64,000 bases of DNA from Rhodohalobacter sp. SW132 (GCF_003390325.1 NZ_QUOK01000001.1:124001-188000); one strand, 5' to 3'; positions 27,066 to 35,325 are shown, counted from the stretch's first letter. Numbers and translations are program-made. The notes: generated by a model from the sequence alone, not told the origin.

Positions 27066-28168
27066 TTAGTGGATGTTAAGCCTGTAAACCCGCACATCCG
27101 GATCGCGATCATCAAAATATCTTCTCACAAACAGACGATTTTCATTGTCTATATGACTATGAAATAATTTCACATCTTCACCATACTCTATATGGTCAGA
27201 CAGCGAAAACTGATCAATAAAAGTGCCATCCAGAGCGAAGACTTCAATATAATCTCCTATGGTCAATGCTTCTTTCTCATTTTGCCGATAAATGTGGTAG
27301 AAATAATTATCATTGACATCCAATAACATAGAGTAGTACAAAATTTGATATCTATAATTCCCGCCTCTGCCAGAAGAGCTCACCAATCCATTCATATCCT
27401 GCAATTCAGATATTGAATCTACATCGTATTCTACATAGTACGGAGCTTCAATAGTTGGATTTCCGACTACTTTAACATCACCTGAGACCGTATCAATTAA
27501 AAAAGGTTGCCTTTGTAAACTGTGTGGCCTGCAACAACCCTGTTGCCATCAACTGAAATGAGTTTATGACCTATTGTCCTGCCCATATTCTCTTCGATGG
27601 GGATCTTGTTATCAAATTGATATTTAAATATTGGAAAGTGAGATGAAATGTTTTCCTCTTCACCAAGTTCGTAAACTCTCAGTGCGTTTGCAGTCACATC
27701 AGTACTGCCGGGTACACCTGAACCTACATAGATTGTCGCAAATTTATCGTTTTTGAGAGGCGCCAGTGTCATAGTTGTCATATCGGGCATGTCTTTGTAG
27801 ATAAACTCCTCAACGCTGCCTGCTTCCATATTAAATTTAGCCACTTTGAACTGAAAACGATCCAATACTAGTAAATTATCATTTTCATCAACGGCTATTT
27901 CTGTAATTCTATTAAATTCTCCCGGACCTCTGCCCTGGGCGCCTACGCTCTGAAGATATTTGCCATCGGGTGTGTATTTATGAATCGCTCTGCCCCGGTG
28001 GTCTGCCACAATAATATTGCCGTGGCTGTCAGTACTTACACCAACCGGATTGTATAGATATCCGGGCTCACCGAATTCAAGATCTTCACCTACTGTAAAA
28101 AGGTATTCTACCTCAAGACTCATATCCTGAGCCTGCAGTGAAGCACAAAAGAAGAACAGGCTGGCCAC
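27066..28168 (-). pseudogene. 6-bladed beta-propeller protein, start-less and frameshifted
   Basis: Two frames on the minus strand join into one NHL/6-bladed propeller of about 367 residues. The first (28168-27497) has blades such as 'GYLYNPVGVSTDSHGNIIVA' and ends '...VYKGNLF' then stop. The sequence right after continues in another frame as 'FLIDTVSGDVKVVGNPTIEA' and runs into the second open frame (27404-27066). One base is missing at a run of six T (minus strand), near 27501-27506. Upstream of the GTG at 28168 the frame reads Y-K-K-I-I-I-T-F-V-A, a signal peptide whose initiator Met codon is TAT. The gene thus lacks both a proper start and an intact frame, unless the homopolymer is a sequencing error. 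It abuts the attC-like site. Confidence 0.8.
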
Positions 28169-28199
28169 AAAGGTTATTATAATTTTTTTATAGCGCTAA

Positions 28200-28331
28200 C
28201 GGAGAGCCATTTAACCGGCTTGGCCATTGATGCGAATAAAGTGAGGAAAACTAACAACTAAAACAAGAGCAGAGGCGTGAAAACATGCCTTACGTGGCCA
28301 AGTCCGCGTTGAAATGGTTGTTATAAAGCGG
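28200..28331 (-). other. attC-like integron recombination site
   Basis: Read on the minus strand. R'' is 'CCGCTTTATAAC' (28331-28320). It is followed by an arm 'CCATTTCAACGCGGACTTGG' that continues to 28295. A 68-base variable middle comes next, then an opposing arm (28226-28207) whose complement is 'CCATTTAACCGGCTTGGCCA', then 'CTCCGTTAGCG' with the R' cut motif G|TTAG at 28200. The two arms pair over CCATTT and CTTGGCCA with unequal bases between, the imperfect fold typical of attC. Total length is 132 bases, inside the known attC range. The site begins 11 bases past the stop of the PLD gene, as in cassettes. Confidence 0.75.
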
Positions 28332-28342
28332 TTTTAGGAATA

Positions 28343-29482
28343 TTATTTAGACAAATCGTCAATTTTAAAAAAATCAAATATGTATTCAAGTTTACCATTC
28401 TTAATTGGATATTCTTCTGGCATTAGCCAACCGGGTATTTCTCCAATTGATGATTTTCCTATGTAGTCAATTTTTAATCCATTTTTCTCTTTTTTGGTCA
28501 AAGCAATTGAATATTTATGCGACATGTCTAATTTCTCAAAAACAAGAAATTCAAGTAGTTTTCTCAATGACTCAGCATTTATAGACTTAATATTTTGCAT
28601 TCTTTTTCCTGAACCTGAACCACTCGAAATGCTATGGATACCCAAAAAGAATTCTCTAATTTCTTGCTCATCTACGGTTTGAAGGTTTTCGGCAATGTGT
28701 TTTGACTTCAAATATCTTTCCAATCTCCAATTGAAGTCTTTTTCTTCTATATATTTGGATATAAAAATTTCAAAATACTTCTGTAGTTCTTTCTTGTCGA
28801 AACGAGAATAGTTAGTCAAACTATAATCTTTAACAATTTTTGTTTTGAAGAAGTGACAAAAAGCATCAAATGTGTATGTAAATGGCAGTTCAGTATTGTT
28901 TAAATGCTCTAATATTCCCTTGACGAATAAGTGTTTTTCAAGAATTCTTGAATAGTTACTTGAATGTGTTTTCGAAATTCTTGCTCTTTTGTATCTCTCG
29001 TTAACCTCAATTTTCTTGTAGAATGTTCGATAGTAAGTAATAGTCTTTAGATCCAATTCGCTGAATGCTTCTTGTTTTAGTTTATGAAGGTAATTTGCTA
29101 TAAAATCAAGATTGTCAGTTGTTAAAACATTCAATTCCTTGTTGCTACCTATCCCGCTATTTGTAAAATTGGAAGACCCGATTATTGCACATAATCCCAG
29201 CCCATTTTTCTTGAAGTAATACACTTTTGAGTGAAGTGAGCTTGTATCATAAACTGAAATAGATTTTTGTGAAGTTTTTAAATCTAAAAGTCTTTGAAAT
29301 AATTCAGGTGTAGCTGGATAAGATAACCTACAAATTAAGGTGAATTTCACACTACGTTCCATGAGATCGAATAGAACATCGTTAGATGCAATAAATGGAG
29401 AGCAAATTAACACCTCGTCAGCTTTATTTATCCATTCTTTTAGCACGGTTCGTAGGCTTATCGTTTCATTATCTATTAGCAT
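28343..29482 (-). CDS. Phospholipase D-superfamily nuclease-like protein (cassette gene)
   Basis: 379 residues. An N-terminal PLD-like domain (about 1-150) has a first strand 'ADEVLICSPFIASNDVLFDL' and one HKD-type motif, 'LHSKVYYFKKNG' followed by 'IIGSSNFTNSG'. The HxK and GSxN parts are present, but the Asp of HxKx4D reads Lys. One motif per chain suggests a dimer, as in Nuc and NgoFVII/BfiI-type restriction nucleases. The C-terminal 230 residues are helical and AT-rich with no domain I know. Phosphodiester cleavage, probably of nucleic acid, is inferred. It occupies the attC-bounded cassette alone, and its base composition is clearly more AT-rich than neighbours outside the island. Confidence 0.8.
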   Translation of the reverse strand: MLIDNETISLRTVLKEWINKADEVLICSPFIASNDVLFDLMERSVKFTLICRLSYPATPELFQRLLDLKTSQKSISVYDTSSLHSKVYYFKKNGLGLCAIIGSSNFTNSGIGSNKELNVLTTDNLDFIANYLHKLKQEAFSELDLKTITYYRTFYKKIEVNERYKRARISKTHSSNYSRILEKHLFVKGILEHLNNTELPFTYTFDAFCHFFKTKIVKDYSLTNYSRFDKKELQKYFEIFISKYIEEKDFNWRLERYLKSKHIAENLQTVDEQEIREFFLGIHSISSGSGSGKRMQNIKSINAESLRKLLEFLVFEKLDMSHKYSIALTKKEKNGLKIDYIGKSSIGEIPGWLMPEEYPIKNGKLEYIFDFFKIDDLSK

Positions 29483-29711
29483 ATCTGTAAGATTTTAAGT
29501 CTTGAATGAACACAAGTTGTTTTCCGCTTTATAACATATAATTCATTTCAGGGCTTTAGACCCTGATTTCTATCGGATAGTAAACCAATTATCTTGATCG
29601 TGCAAAAAGGTTACAAAAAATGCCCGATGAATGTTTATCGGCAGATTCTGTATGTCTGAATAAAAGTATCCACCCGGCCAACAGTATCTTTCGGGTGATG
29701 ATGTCACATAG

Positions 29712-30144
29712 TTGTGGAAATTGGAATTTCAAAAGCAGGGTGCTCCACACTATCACATCATTGTAGGACTGCCAAAACTTTACAAACATGAATATTTTAA
29801 ACATTGGTTAAGTAATTGCTGGTTTGAAGTCACTCAAGGCTTTTGGGATGAAAAAACAAGAGAATTACTTATCAGCCGATACGGAAGTACAGAAAATCAA
29901 GAATACTCGATCTACTGCTCATTATCCCTTTAAGTACCTGAATAAGGAGTTATCTGATGAATCTAAGAATCAAGGTCGCTACTGGGGATGCTCACGTAAC
30001 TGGGGTGATCTCATGCACGAAGCGGAACTTACAGGGAGACAGCTCGTCCAATTCAGACGATTAGTTAAGAAACTCACCAAAAAGAATAACGCGCGAATGG
30101 CTAAGATGATAACCCTTCCTTTAAATCTTACCATTTTTGGCTAA
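29712..30144 (+). pseudogene. Broken HUH-type rolling-circle replication initiator
   Basis: Frame one (from a TTG at 29712) gives 'KLEFQKQGAPHYHIIVGLP', the metal-binding HUH block seen in phage and plasmid Rep proteins. A second frame, open until 30144, gives 'YPFKYLNKELSDESKNQGRY', then 'WG'. This is the catalytic-Tyr helix plus the 'GRxWG' motif that follows in the same families. A one-base shift near 29910-29930 separates them. The N-terminus is missing. It is likely a relic of an inovirus/microvirus or small plasmid integration. Confidence 0.7.
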
Positions 30145-30333
30145 TGGGGTAGTTTTATAGATGCTCTTAATTGGGTTGAACAAGCGTATTAGGCTACAAT
30201 ACTTAAGCCGAACTCACCTTAGTAAAATTGTTCTAGTATTCAATTGCACTCTTTTAATGCACTAAAGAACTAACTACTTGAATATTAACTATATCGGTGT
30301 AGCTTAAATGTGTTATTGAAATAAGGAAATAAT

Positions 30334-30365
30334 TATGGGACTATGGGCTAGTTTATAGTCCCATA
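30334..30365 (+). promoter_or_regulatory. Perfect 11-bp stem-loop just upstream of the PHP-ATPase gene
   Basis: TATGGGACTAT (30334-30344) pairs with ATAGTCCCATA (30355-30365) around a 10-base loop. It ends 31 bases before the ATG at 30397. It lacks a T-run on the plus strand. It may be an operator or a leader RNA fold controlling the gene; no function is shown. Confidence 0.5.
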
Positions 30366-30396
30366 CTTCGCTGACAAAAAAAATAACTACTAAAAA

Positions 30397-33081
30397 ATGG
30401 CAAATATTCAACAAGAATTAGACGAAATTGGATACGGAGCAAAATTTAGAAGAGGCGATTTACATATACATTCTTATGGTGAAAGATATGGTTCCTATGA
30501 TGTAATAGATACTACAATGACTCCTAAAGCTATTGTAGATAAAGCCTTAGAAGAAGGACTTGAAGTAATTAGCATAACTGATCATAATGATATACGAAAT
30601 GCTGAAATTGCAATAGATTATGCAAACGATAAGAATATTTTAGTCATACCTGGAGTTGAGTTTTCAACGACACAGGGTCACTTACTTGTATATTTTCCAA
30701 CATTCAAAAATCTGGATGATTTCTTTGGAAAGATTGATGTGAGTGAAGACAGAAAAACCTGTTTTAAAGGATTTGTCGAGTGCTTAGAATTGGCTGGGAT
30801 TTACGATGGGTTTGGAGTGGCGGCACATATTGATGGACCAAAAGGTTTCGAAACTGAAATTAAAAACTACAACCCTGATAAAGAAAACATAATTAAACAT
30901 CCTAATTTACTTGGTTTAGAGATTGTCAAAAAAGATTCAAGTAAATTTTACACTATAAATGATACAGAAATTGAAAGGATTAACTTCTTAAAGAAAAGGA
31001 ACAAAGAACTTTCAAAAGAAAAAGGATATCCTATTGCGGTAGTCATGAACTCAGATTCTCATAGTCTTTCAAGACTTGGAAGAAATGCAGCAGATGATAA
31101 GAAAATTACAAGATTTAAAATGGATACTTTAACATTTGAATCTTTAAAACATGCCTTCCTTGATTCATTCTCAAGAATACGTATTGAAGAATTTGTTCCA
31201 GAAAATGTACCGCATTTTTACGGTGTTAGAGTTAAAGGAGGGTTTCTACATAATCAACTTATAAAATTTAGCCCTAACCTCACATGCATTATAGGTGGAA
31301 GAGGTGCAGGTAAGTCAACACTTTTAGAGTCTATAAGAGAAGCTTCTGGCAACCAATCTCAGAGTAGTAAAATTGTCGATTCCTCAGTTTGGCCAGAAGA
31401 AATTGAATTAGTATTCAGAGATGAAGTTGGAGAATATCATGTTTTTCAAAGAGATATTGATGAGGAAACTTATAACAAGACAGATCAAGAAGATGGAATC
31501 AAATGTGTACCAATAGAAAGTTATACACAAGGTAGAACTGCTGATTTGATACAGCATGCTAATGATAAACCAGACGTTCTTCTAGAATTTTTTGATGAGT
31601 TTATAGTGTTTGAAGAGTTAAAAGAAGAGGAAGAAAAAGTTAGGGTAGATCTGATAGATAAGATAGACTTAATAGATCATCTTAGAAATGAAGTAAATAA
31701 AATTGAGGAACTTAAGGGGCAAAAAAAAGAAGTCGAAAGAAAACTTGAAGTTCAAGCAAAAAACAAACTAGATGAATTGATAAAACTTGAACAGAACTTA
31801 CAAAAGGGTCGAGAGTTTAGAACTGATTTGATAGAGGATCTAAACAATGCGATTACGACTGTGAGAAAGGTGTTATCCGATAAAACATACTTTAATCAAA
31901 TTAAAGAACAGGACTTTGATTCAATTGAAGTTGGGAAATCAGAATTAGATGAAATTCTTAATGATGTCCAAAAAATAGAAAAGATTATAGAAAAGGCTGG
32001 GTTGAAAATTGATTCCGAGTCTAAAGAGATGATCAAATCCATTAAAGGTAATTTGAAATCTTGGAGACTCGAAGAATCCAAAATTCTATCAAGAATTGAA
32101 GAAAAAAAGAAAGAGTTAGAGGAAAAGGGCATTAGGTTTGATTTGGCTTTTATAAAGTCTCTAACAAAGCAAAATGTCAAAATTGATAAAAAGCTAACTC
32201 AATTAAGAGTTAAGAAAAAGCAATATTTGAAGGAGTTGAAAAATGAAAGAGAACTTATTAAAGAGAGAAAACAATTAAAAAACAGAATTTATCTATACAG
32301 GAAAGTGTGGGCGGATAAAATAAATCAGCTACTAGCAGAAACGGTAACTGATTATAGTATTTCGATTAAATTTAATGAAGGAAAATTCTCAGAAGATTTA
32401 ATTCAATATTTGATGACTGAAATAAATTGGTATCACACTAAGACACCAAAAATGAGGGCTATAATTGAGACTTATCCTCCATATGAATTGCTTAAAATTT
32501 TAAGAAGTAAAGACAGAAAAGAATTTGAAAAAATGGAAAGTCCAGAGGGAGGTAGATTATTCTCCAAGACTGAAGTAGATAGTATAGTTTCTTTGAGCAA
32601 GCCTCATGTTCTGAACAGAATTAAAACAATTAAATTTGATGACTTTCCAAGATTATTAGTGACAAAAGAAGAGAGAGATGAAAGTGGTAAAAAAGTACTG
32701 AGAACTAAAAACTTTACTAACTTATCACTTGGTCAGCAGCAGTCGATTTTACTATCCATATTACTTTACTCAGATAATAAATACCCACTTCTCATAGATC
32801 AACCAGAAGATAATTTGGACAGTGAGTTCATTTATAAGACTATCGTTAAGAATTTAAGGCGGGTTAAAGAAATAAGACAAGTGATAATAGTCACGCATAA
32901 TGCAAATATTGCAGTTTTAGGTGATGCAGAATTAATTATACCATTTAAAAGTACAAGCCAGAGAGCTCATCTAATTGATTCTGGGTCAATTGATAATACA
33001 GAAACAAAAAATATCACTTGTAATATTTTAGAGGGAAGTAAACAAGCTTTTAAAAAGAGAAAGGAGATATATGGAATCTGA
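30397..33081 (+). CDS. PHP phosphoesterase fused to SMC/ABC-type ATPase (Ppl/TrlF-like, predicted anti-phage)
   Basis: 894 residues, strongly AT-rich. The N-terminal PHP domain (about 15-260) has H23-x-H25 ('GDLHIHSYG'), 'ISITDHNDI', 'VAAHIDGPKGF' and 'VMNSDSHSLSR', the metal ligands of PHP phosphoesterases. An SMC-type ATPase head begins at about 285 with Walker A 'IIGGRGAGKSTL'. A long coiled coil covers about 400-660. The second half-head carries the signature 'LSLGQQQS' and Walker B 'PLLIDQPEDNLDS'. PHP-SMC proteins of this layout are named TrlF-family and Ppl, the latter a reported single-gene antiviral system. It probably cleaves nucleic acid under ATP control. Its neighbours are a broken Rep gene and tRNA-Val. 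Confidence 0.88.
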   Translation: MANIQQELDEIGYGAKFRRGDLHIHSYGERYGSYDVIDTTMTPKAIVDKALEEGLEVISITDHNDIRNAEIAIDYANDKNILVIPGVEFSTTQGHLLVYFPTFKNLDDFFGKIDVSEDRKTCFKGFVECLELAGIYDGFGVAAHIDGPKGFETEIKNYNPDKENIIKHPNLLGLEIVKKDSSKFYTINDTEIERINFLKKRNKELSKEKGYPIAVVMNSDSHSLSRLGRNAADDKKITRFKMDTLTFESLKHAFLDSFSRIRIEEFVPENVPHFYGVRVKGGFLHNQLIKFSPNLTCIIGGRGAGKSTLLESIREASGNQSQSSKIVDSSVWPEEIELVFRDEVGEYHVFQRDIDEETYNKTDQEDGIKCVPIESYTQGRTADLIQHANDKPDVLLEFFDEFIVFEELKEEEEKVRVDLIDKIDLIDHLRNEVNKIEELKGQKKEVERKLEVQAKNKLDELIKLEQNLQKGREFRTDLIEDLNNAITTVRKVLSDKTYFNQIKEQDFDSIEVGKSELDEILNDVQKIEKIIEKAGLKIDSESKEMIKSIKGNLKSWRLEESKILSRIEEKKKELEEKGIRFDLAFIKSLTKQNVKIDKKLTQLRVKKKQYLKELKNERELIKERKQLKNRIYLYRKVWADKINQLLAETVTDYSISIKFNEGKFSEDLIQYLMTEINWYHTKTPKMRAIIETYPPYELLKILRSKDRKEFEKMESPEGGRLFSKTEVDSIVSLSKPHVLNRIKTIKFDDFPRLLVTKEERDESGKKVLRTKNFTNLSLGQQQSILLSILLYSDNKYPLLIDQPEDNLDSEFIYKTIVKNLRRVKEIRQVIIVTHNANIAVLGDAELIIPFKSTSQRAHLIDSGSIDNTETKNITCNILEGSKQAFKKRKEIYGI

Positions 33082-33142
33082 AGCTTTGAAACTCTCAGAA
33101 AAAATCTAAACTGTTTTCACTAATGTTTGCACCATAAAAACA

Positions 33143-33177
33143 AAAACCCATGCAAATCAATGACTTACATGGGTTTT
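33143..33177 (-). terminator. Rho-independent terminator of tRNA-Val
   Basis: On the minus strand AAAACCCATG pairs with CATGGGTTTT around a 15-base loop, followed by 'tgttttta'. It begins 2 bases after the tRNA discriminator base. Confidence 0.8.
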
Positions 33178-33179
33178 AG

Positions 33180-33254
33180 TGGGCGCTGAGGGATTCGAAC
33201 CCCCGACCCCCTCGGTGTAAACGAGATGCTCTAAACCAACTGAGCTAAGCGCCC
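33180..33254 (-). tRNA. tRNA-Val (anticodon UAC)
   Basis: The minus strand folds as a full cloverleaf. The acceptor is GGGCGCT/AGCGCCC with discriminator A. The D arm is 'GCTCAGTTGGTTTAGAGC'. The anticodon stem CTCG/CGAG has loop TTTACAC (anticodon TAC), and the T arm is 'CGGGGGTTCGAATCCCTC'. The 3' CCA is not encoded. The AT-rich accessory block ends next to it, which fits a tRNA-side insertion hotspot. Confidence 0.97.
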
Positions 33255-33272
33255 GTGTTTTTCAACAGAGCA

Positions 33273-33584
33273 TCAAAGATAAGAAGGTAAACGATTCAGA
33301 CAAAATAGTTTTTTATGATTCCCCAAAAATTTCAAGGCCCAACATGCCGGAACAGCCACTATCGTTTTGGAATTACTGGCGTTATCAACTAAATAAAGTT
33401 CAGAATTAATTTTTAATATCGAGACATTCAATGAAGTATTCGGTTTTTGAGCAACATCCGCTAAAGAATCGATTTGCCTGTAATATTCAACTTTCACAGC
33501 ATCTGATTTTTTATTATCTATAAGCAGGTTAACGCTGTTAAGTTGAACGATCTGATACTGTTTTATGGTTTGATTAACAAGCAC
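33273..33584 (-). CDS. Doubtful hypothetical ORF upstream of tRNA-Val
   Basis: 103 residues from a GTG, with a stop directly upstream and no ATG near. The composition is rich in N, S, V and L. No signal, no motif and no family is recognised. It may be the remnant of a larger gene or spurious. The gap 33255-33703 otherwise holds nothing I can name. Confidence 0.22.
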   Translation of the reverse strand: MLVNQTIKQYQIVQLNSVNLLIDNKKSDAVKVEYYRQIDSLADVAQKPNTSLNVSILKINSELYLVDNASNSKTIVAVPACWALKFLGNHKKLFCLNRLPSYL

Positions 33585-33703
33585 TTAGATGTGAAATACC
33601 GGCGTCAGCGTTTACGATAATTCTGTACAGGATTATTGCGATATATGTTTGAATGAGCATGTAATTTGAATTGAAGCAAAATTAAGCCTAACAGGAGAAT
33701 ACT

Positions 33704-34999
33704 ATGGCTCAATCCAAGAAGGGAAAAGAAGTTGTATTTATTGATGGCGGACGAACACCTTTTCTTCGTGCCGGAACCGAATTTAAAAAGCTGAGCGCGT
33801 ATGATCTCGGGCGCAGGGCTATCGCAGGGCTAATCAGCAGGACCAAACTGGATGGAGAACATATCGACCGTGTATTTTACGGTAATGTGATCCAGGATAT
33901 TAATACCAGTAATGTGGCGCGGGAATCTTCCCTTGCTGCAGGTCTGCCCGAAAGCATTCCCGCAACGACGGTCTCCATGGCATGTATCTCCTCAAATATG
34001 GCGCTCACCATGGCAAAAGACACGATCGAAACCGGTAATGCCCGGGCAGCCATTGTGGGCGGAACCGAAGTGATGAGCGATATCCCGATCCGGTTCAGAA
34101 AGAAATTTCGCCAGAAACTGCTGGAAACGCAGCGTTATAAATCTCCGGCAGACTACCTGAAGTTCTTTAAAAACCTGAAACCATCTGACCTGCTGCCCGA
34201 AATTCCTTCCATCGCAGAATTTTCCACCGGTGAAACAATGGGACAAAGCTGCGATAAGATGGCGGCGAAGTATGATATTTCCCGCGAGGAGCAGGATGCC
34301 TATGCTCTGCGTTCACACCTGAAAGCAGACCAGTCACGGGATCAACTTTTAAAAGAGATTTTCCCGGTTTCGCTGAATAAGGGCGAGAGTATTGTTAAAG
34401 AGGATAACGGCATTCGCGGAGACAGTTCTCCTGAAAAGCTGGCATCACTCAAACCGGCTTTCATCAAACCGCACGGAACCGTTACGGCAGGGAATGCCTC
34501 GTTTCTTACGGATGGCGCCTCTGCCGGGCTGGTGATGGATCGAGATTTTGCCCTCGAAAACGGTTACAAGCCAAAAGCGATTCTAAGATCATACAGCTAC
34601 GTTGCCCGGCGTCCGGGTGATGAATTATTGATTGGTCCGGCATTCGCGGTACCCAAAGTCTTGGATGATATGAAGCTGAAACTGGACGAAATTGATGTTT
34701 TTGAATTCCATGAGGCATTCGCGGGGCAGATGCTTACAGTTCTGAAAGCTCTCGCCAGTGATGACTTTGCCAAAGAACGCCTTGGTAAAAGCAAAGCCGT
34801 TGGAAAAGTACCGTATGATCTGCTTAACAGCCGTGGCGGATCTCTATCAATCGGCCACCCTTTTGCGGCAACCGGCGTGCGAATGGTCACCACCGCCGCC
34901 AATCGCCTGATCGACAACGGTGGTACATACGCCCTCATCGCTGCCTGTGCTGCCGGCGGACAGGGTCATGCGATGTTAATTGAGAGGTATGAGGAGTAA
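33704..34999 (+). CDS. fadI: Acetyl-CoA C-acyltransferase (3-ketoacyl-CoA thiolase), FadI type
   Basis: 431 residues, the length of the FadI/trifunctional-protein beta-subunit class. The acyl-accepting C94 is in 'VSMACISSNMA', H385 in 'SIGHPFAATG' and the base C415 in 'AACAAGGQG'. It performs the last step of fatty acid beta-oxidation, releasing acetyl-CoA. The gene for the partner alpha subunit (fadJ) is next on the same strand, 326 bases away. The ATG at 33704 has 'aggaga' upstream. Confidence 0.95.
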   Translation: MAQSKKGKEVVFIDGGRTPFLRAGTEFKKLSAYDLGRRAIAGLISRTKLDGEHIDRVFYGNVIQDINTSNVARESSLAAGLPESIPATTVSMACISSNMALTMAKDTIETGNARAAIVGGTEVMSDIPIRFRKKFRQKLLETQRYKSPADYLKFFKNLKPSDLLPEIPSIAEFSTGETMGQSCDKMAAKYDISREEQDAYALRSHLKADQSRDQLLKEIFPVSLNKGESIVKEDNGIRGDSSPEKLASLKPAFIKPHGTVTAGNASFLTDGASAGLVMDRDFALENGYKPKAILRSYSYVARRPGDELLIGPAFAVPKVLDDMKLKLDEIDVFEFHEAFAGQMLTVLKALASDDFAKERLGKSKAVGKVPYDLLNSRGGSLSIGHPFAATGVRMVTTAANRLIDNGGTYALIAACAAGGQGHAMLIERYEE

Positions 35000-35022
35000 G
35001 GTGTGAGATGACAGTTGTGAGA

Positions 35023-35302
35023 AAATCTCCCCTGGAGGGGAGATGAATAAGCTCCGTTCGGTCGGAGCTTTTCTGAGGGGTGTTCAGGTTTTTTTATAAA
35101 CGGAAGTAGACAATCTATCTCTGAAAATTTAAATGTAGTGGCTGATATTTTTATCTGACTGTGAATGATTTATTGAGCTCCCCTCCATGTGGAGTGCTTT
35201 TCGACATAGGGAGGGGCCGGGGGTGGGTCAGAATTCGTGGACACCCCTCAAATCATTGCGCTGAACGCGCAAGATTTTCTCCCCTCAAGGGGAGAGTTTT
35301 TA
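35023..35302 (+). repeat. Family B repeat between fadI and fadJ
   Basis: Hairpin 'tctcccctggaggggaga' at the left, a central 'agctccgttcggtcggagct' hairpin, and the right end 'tctcccctcaaggggaga'. It contains the usual 'gaggggtgtt' and 'ggacacccctc' pair. It fills the fadI-fadJ gap and opens a false N-terminal extension of fadJ. Confidence 0.75.
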
Positions 35303-35325
35303 TTCAAATTCAAATACCTAAACCC

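Larger units (their letters stand above)
28200..29534 (-). mobile_element. Putative solitary integron gene cassette carrying a PLD-type nuclease
   Basis: The cassette would run from the cut G|TT at 29535/29534 to the cut at 28200. Its first bases (minus strand TTATAAAGCGG from 29534) together with the flanking G form 'GTTATAAAGCGG'. This is the exact reverse complement of the R'' box 'CCGCTTTATAAC' at the other end. In a circular cassette these two would sit in the same attC as R' and R''. Inside is one gene on the same strand with its attC at the 3' end. There is no integrase or array in the window. Confidence 0.7.

Noticed and set aside
28343-33081. PLD and PHP-SMC as one operon
   Set aside because: They are divergent, 914 bases apart, and separated by a broken rep gene; only a regional link can be suggested.
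33180-33254. tRNA-Val as proven attachment site of an integrated element
   Set aside because: I found no second copy of the tRNA 3' end at the other side of the island and no tyrosine integrase in the window.
35161-35325. Longer N-terminus of fadJ
   Set aside because: The extra 55 codons are Family B repeat; the hydratase domain starts normally after the ATG at 35326.
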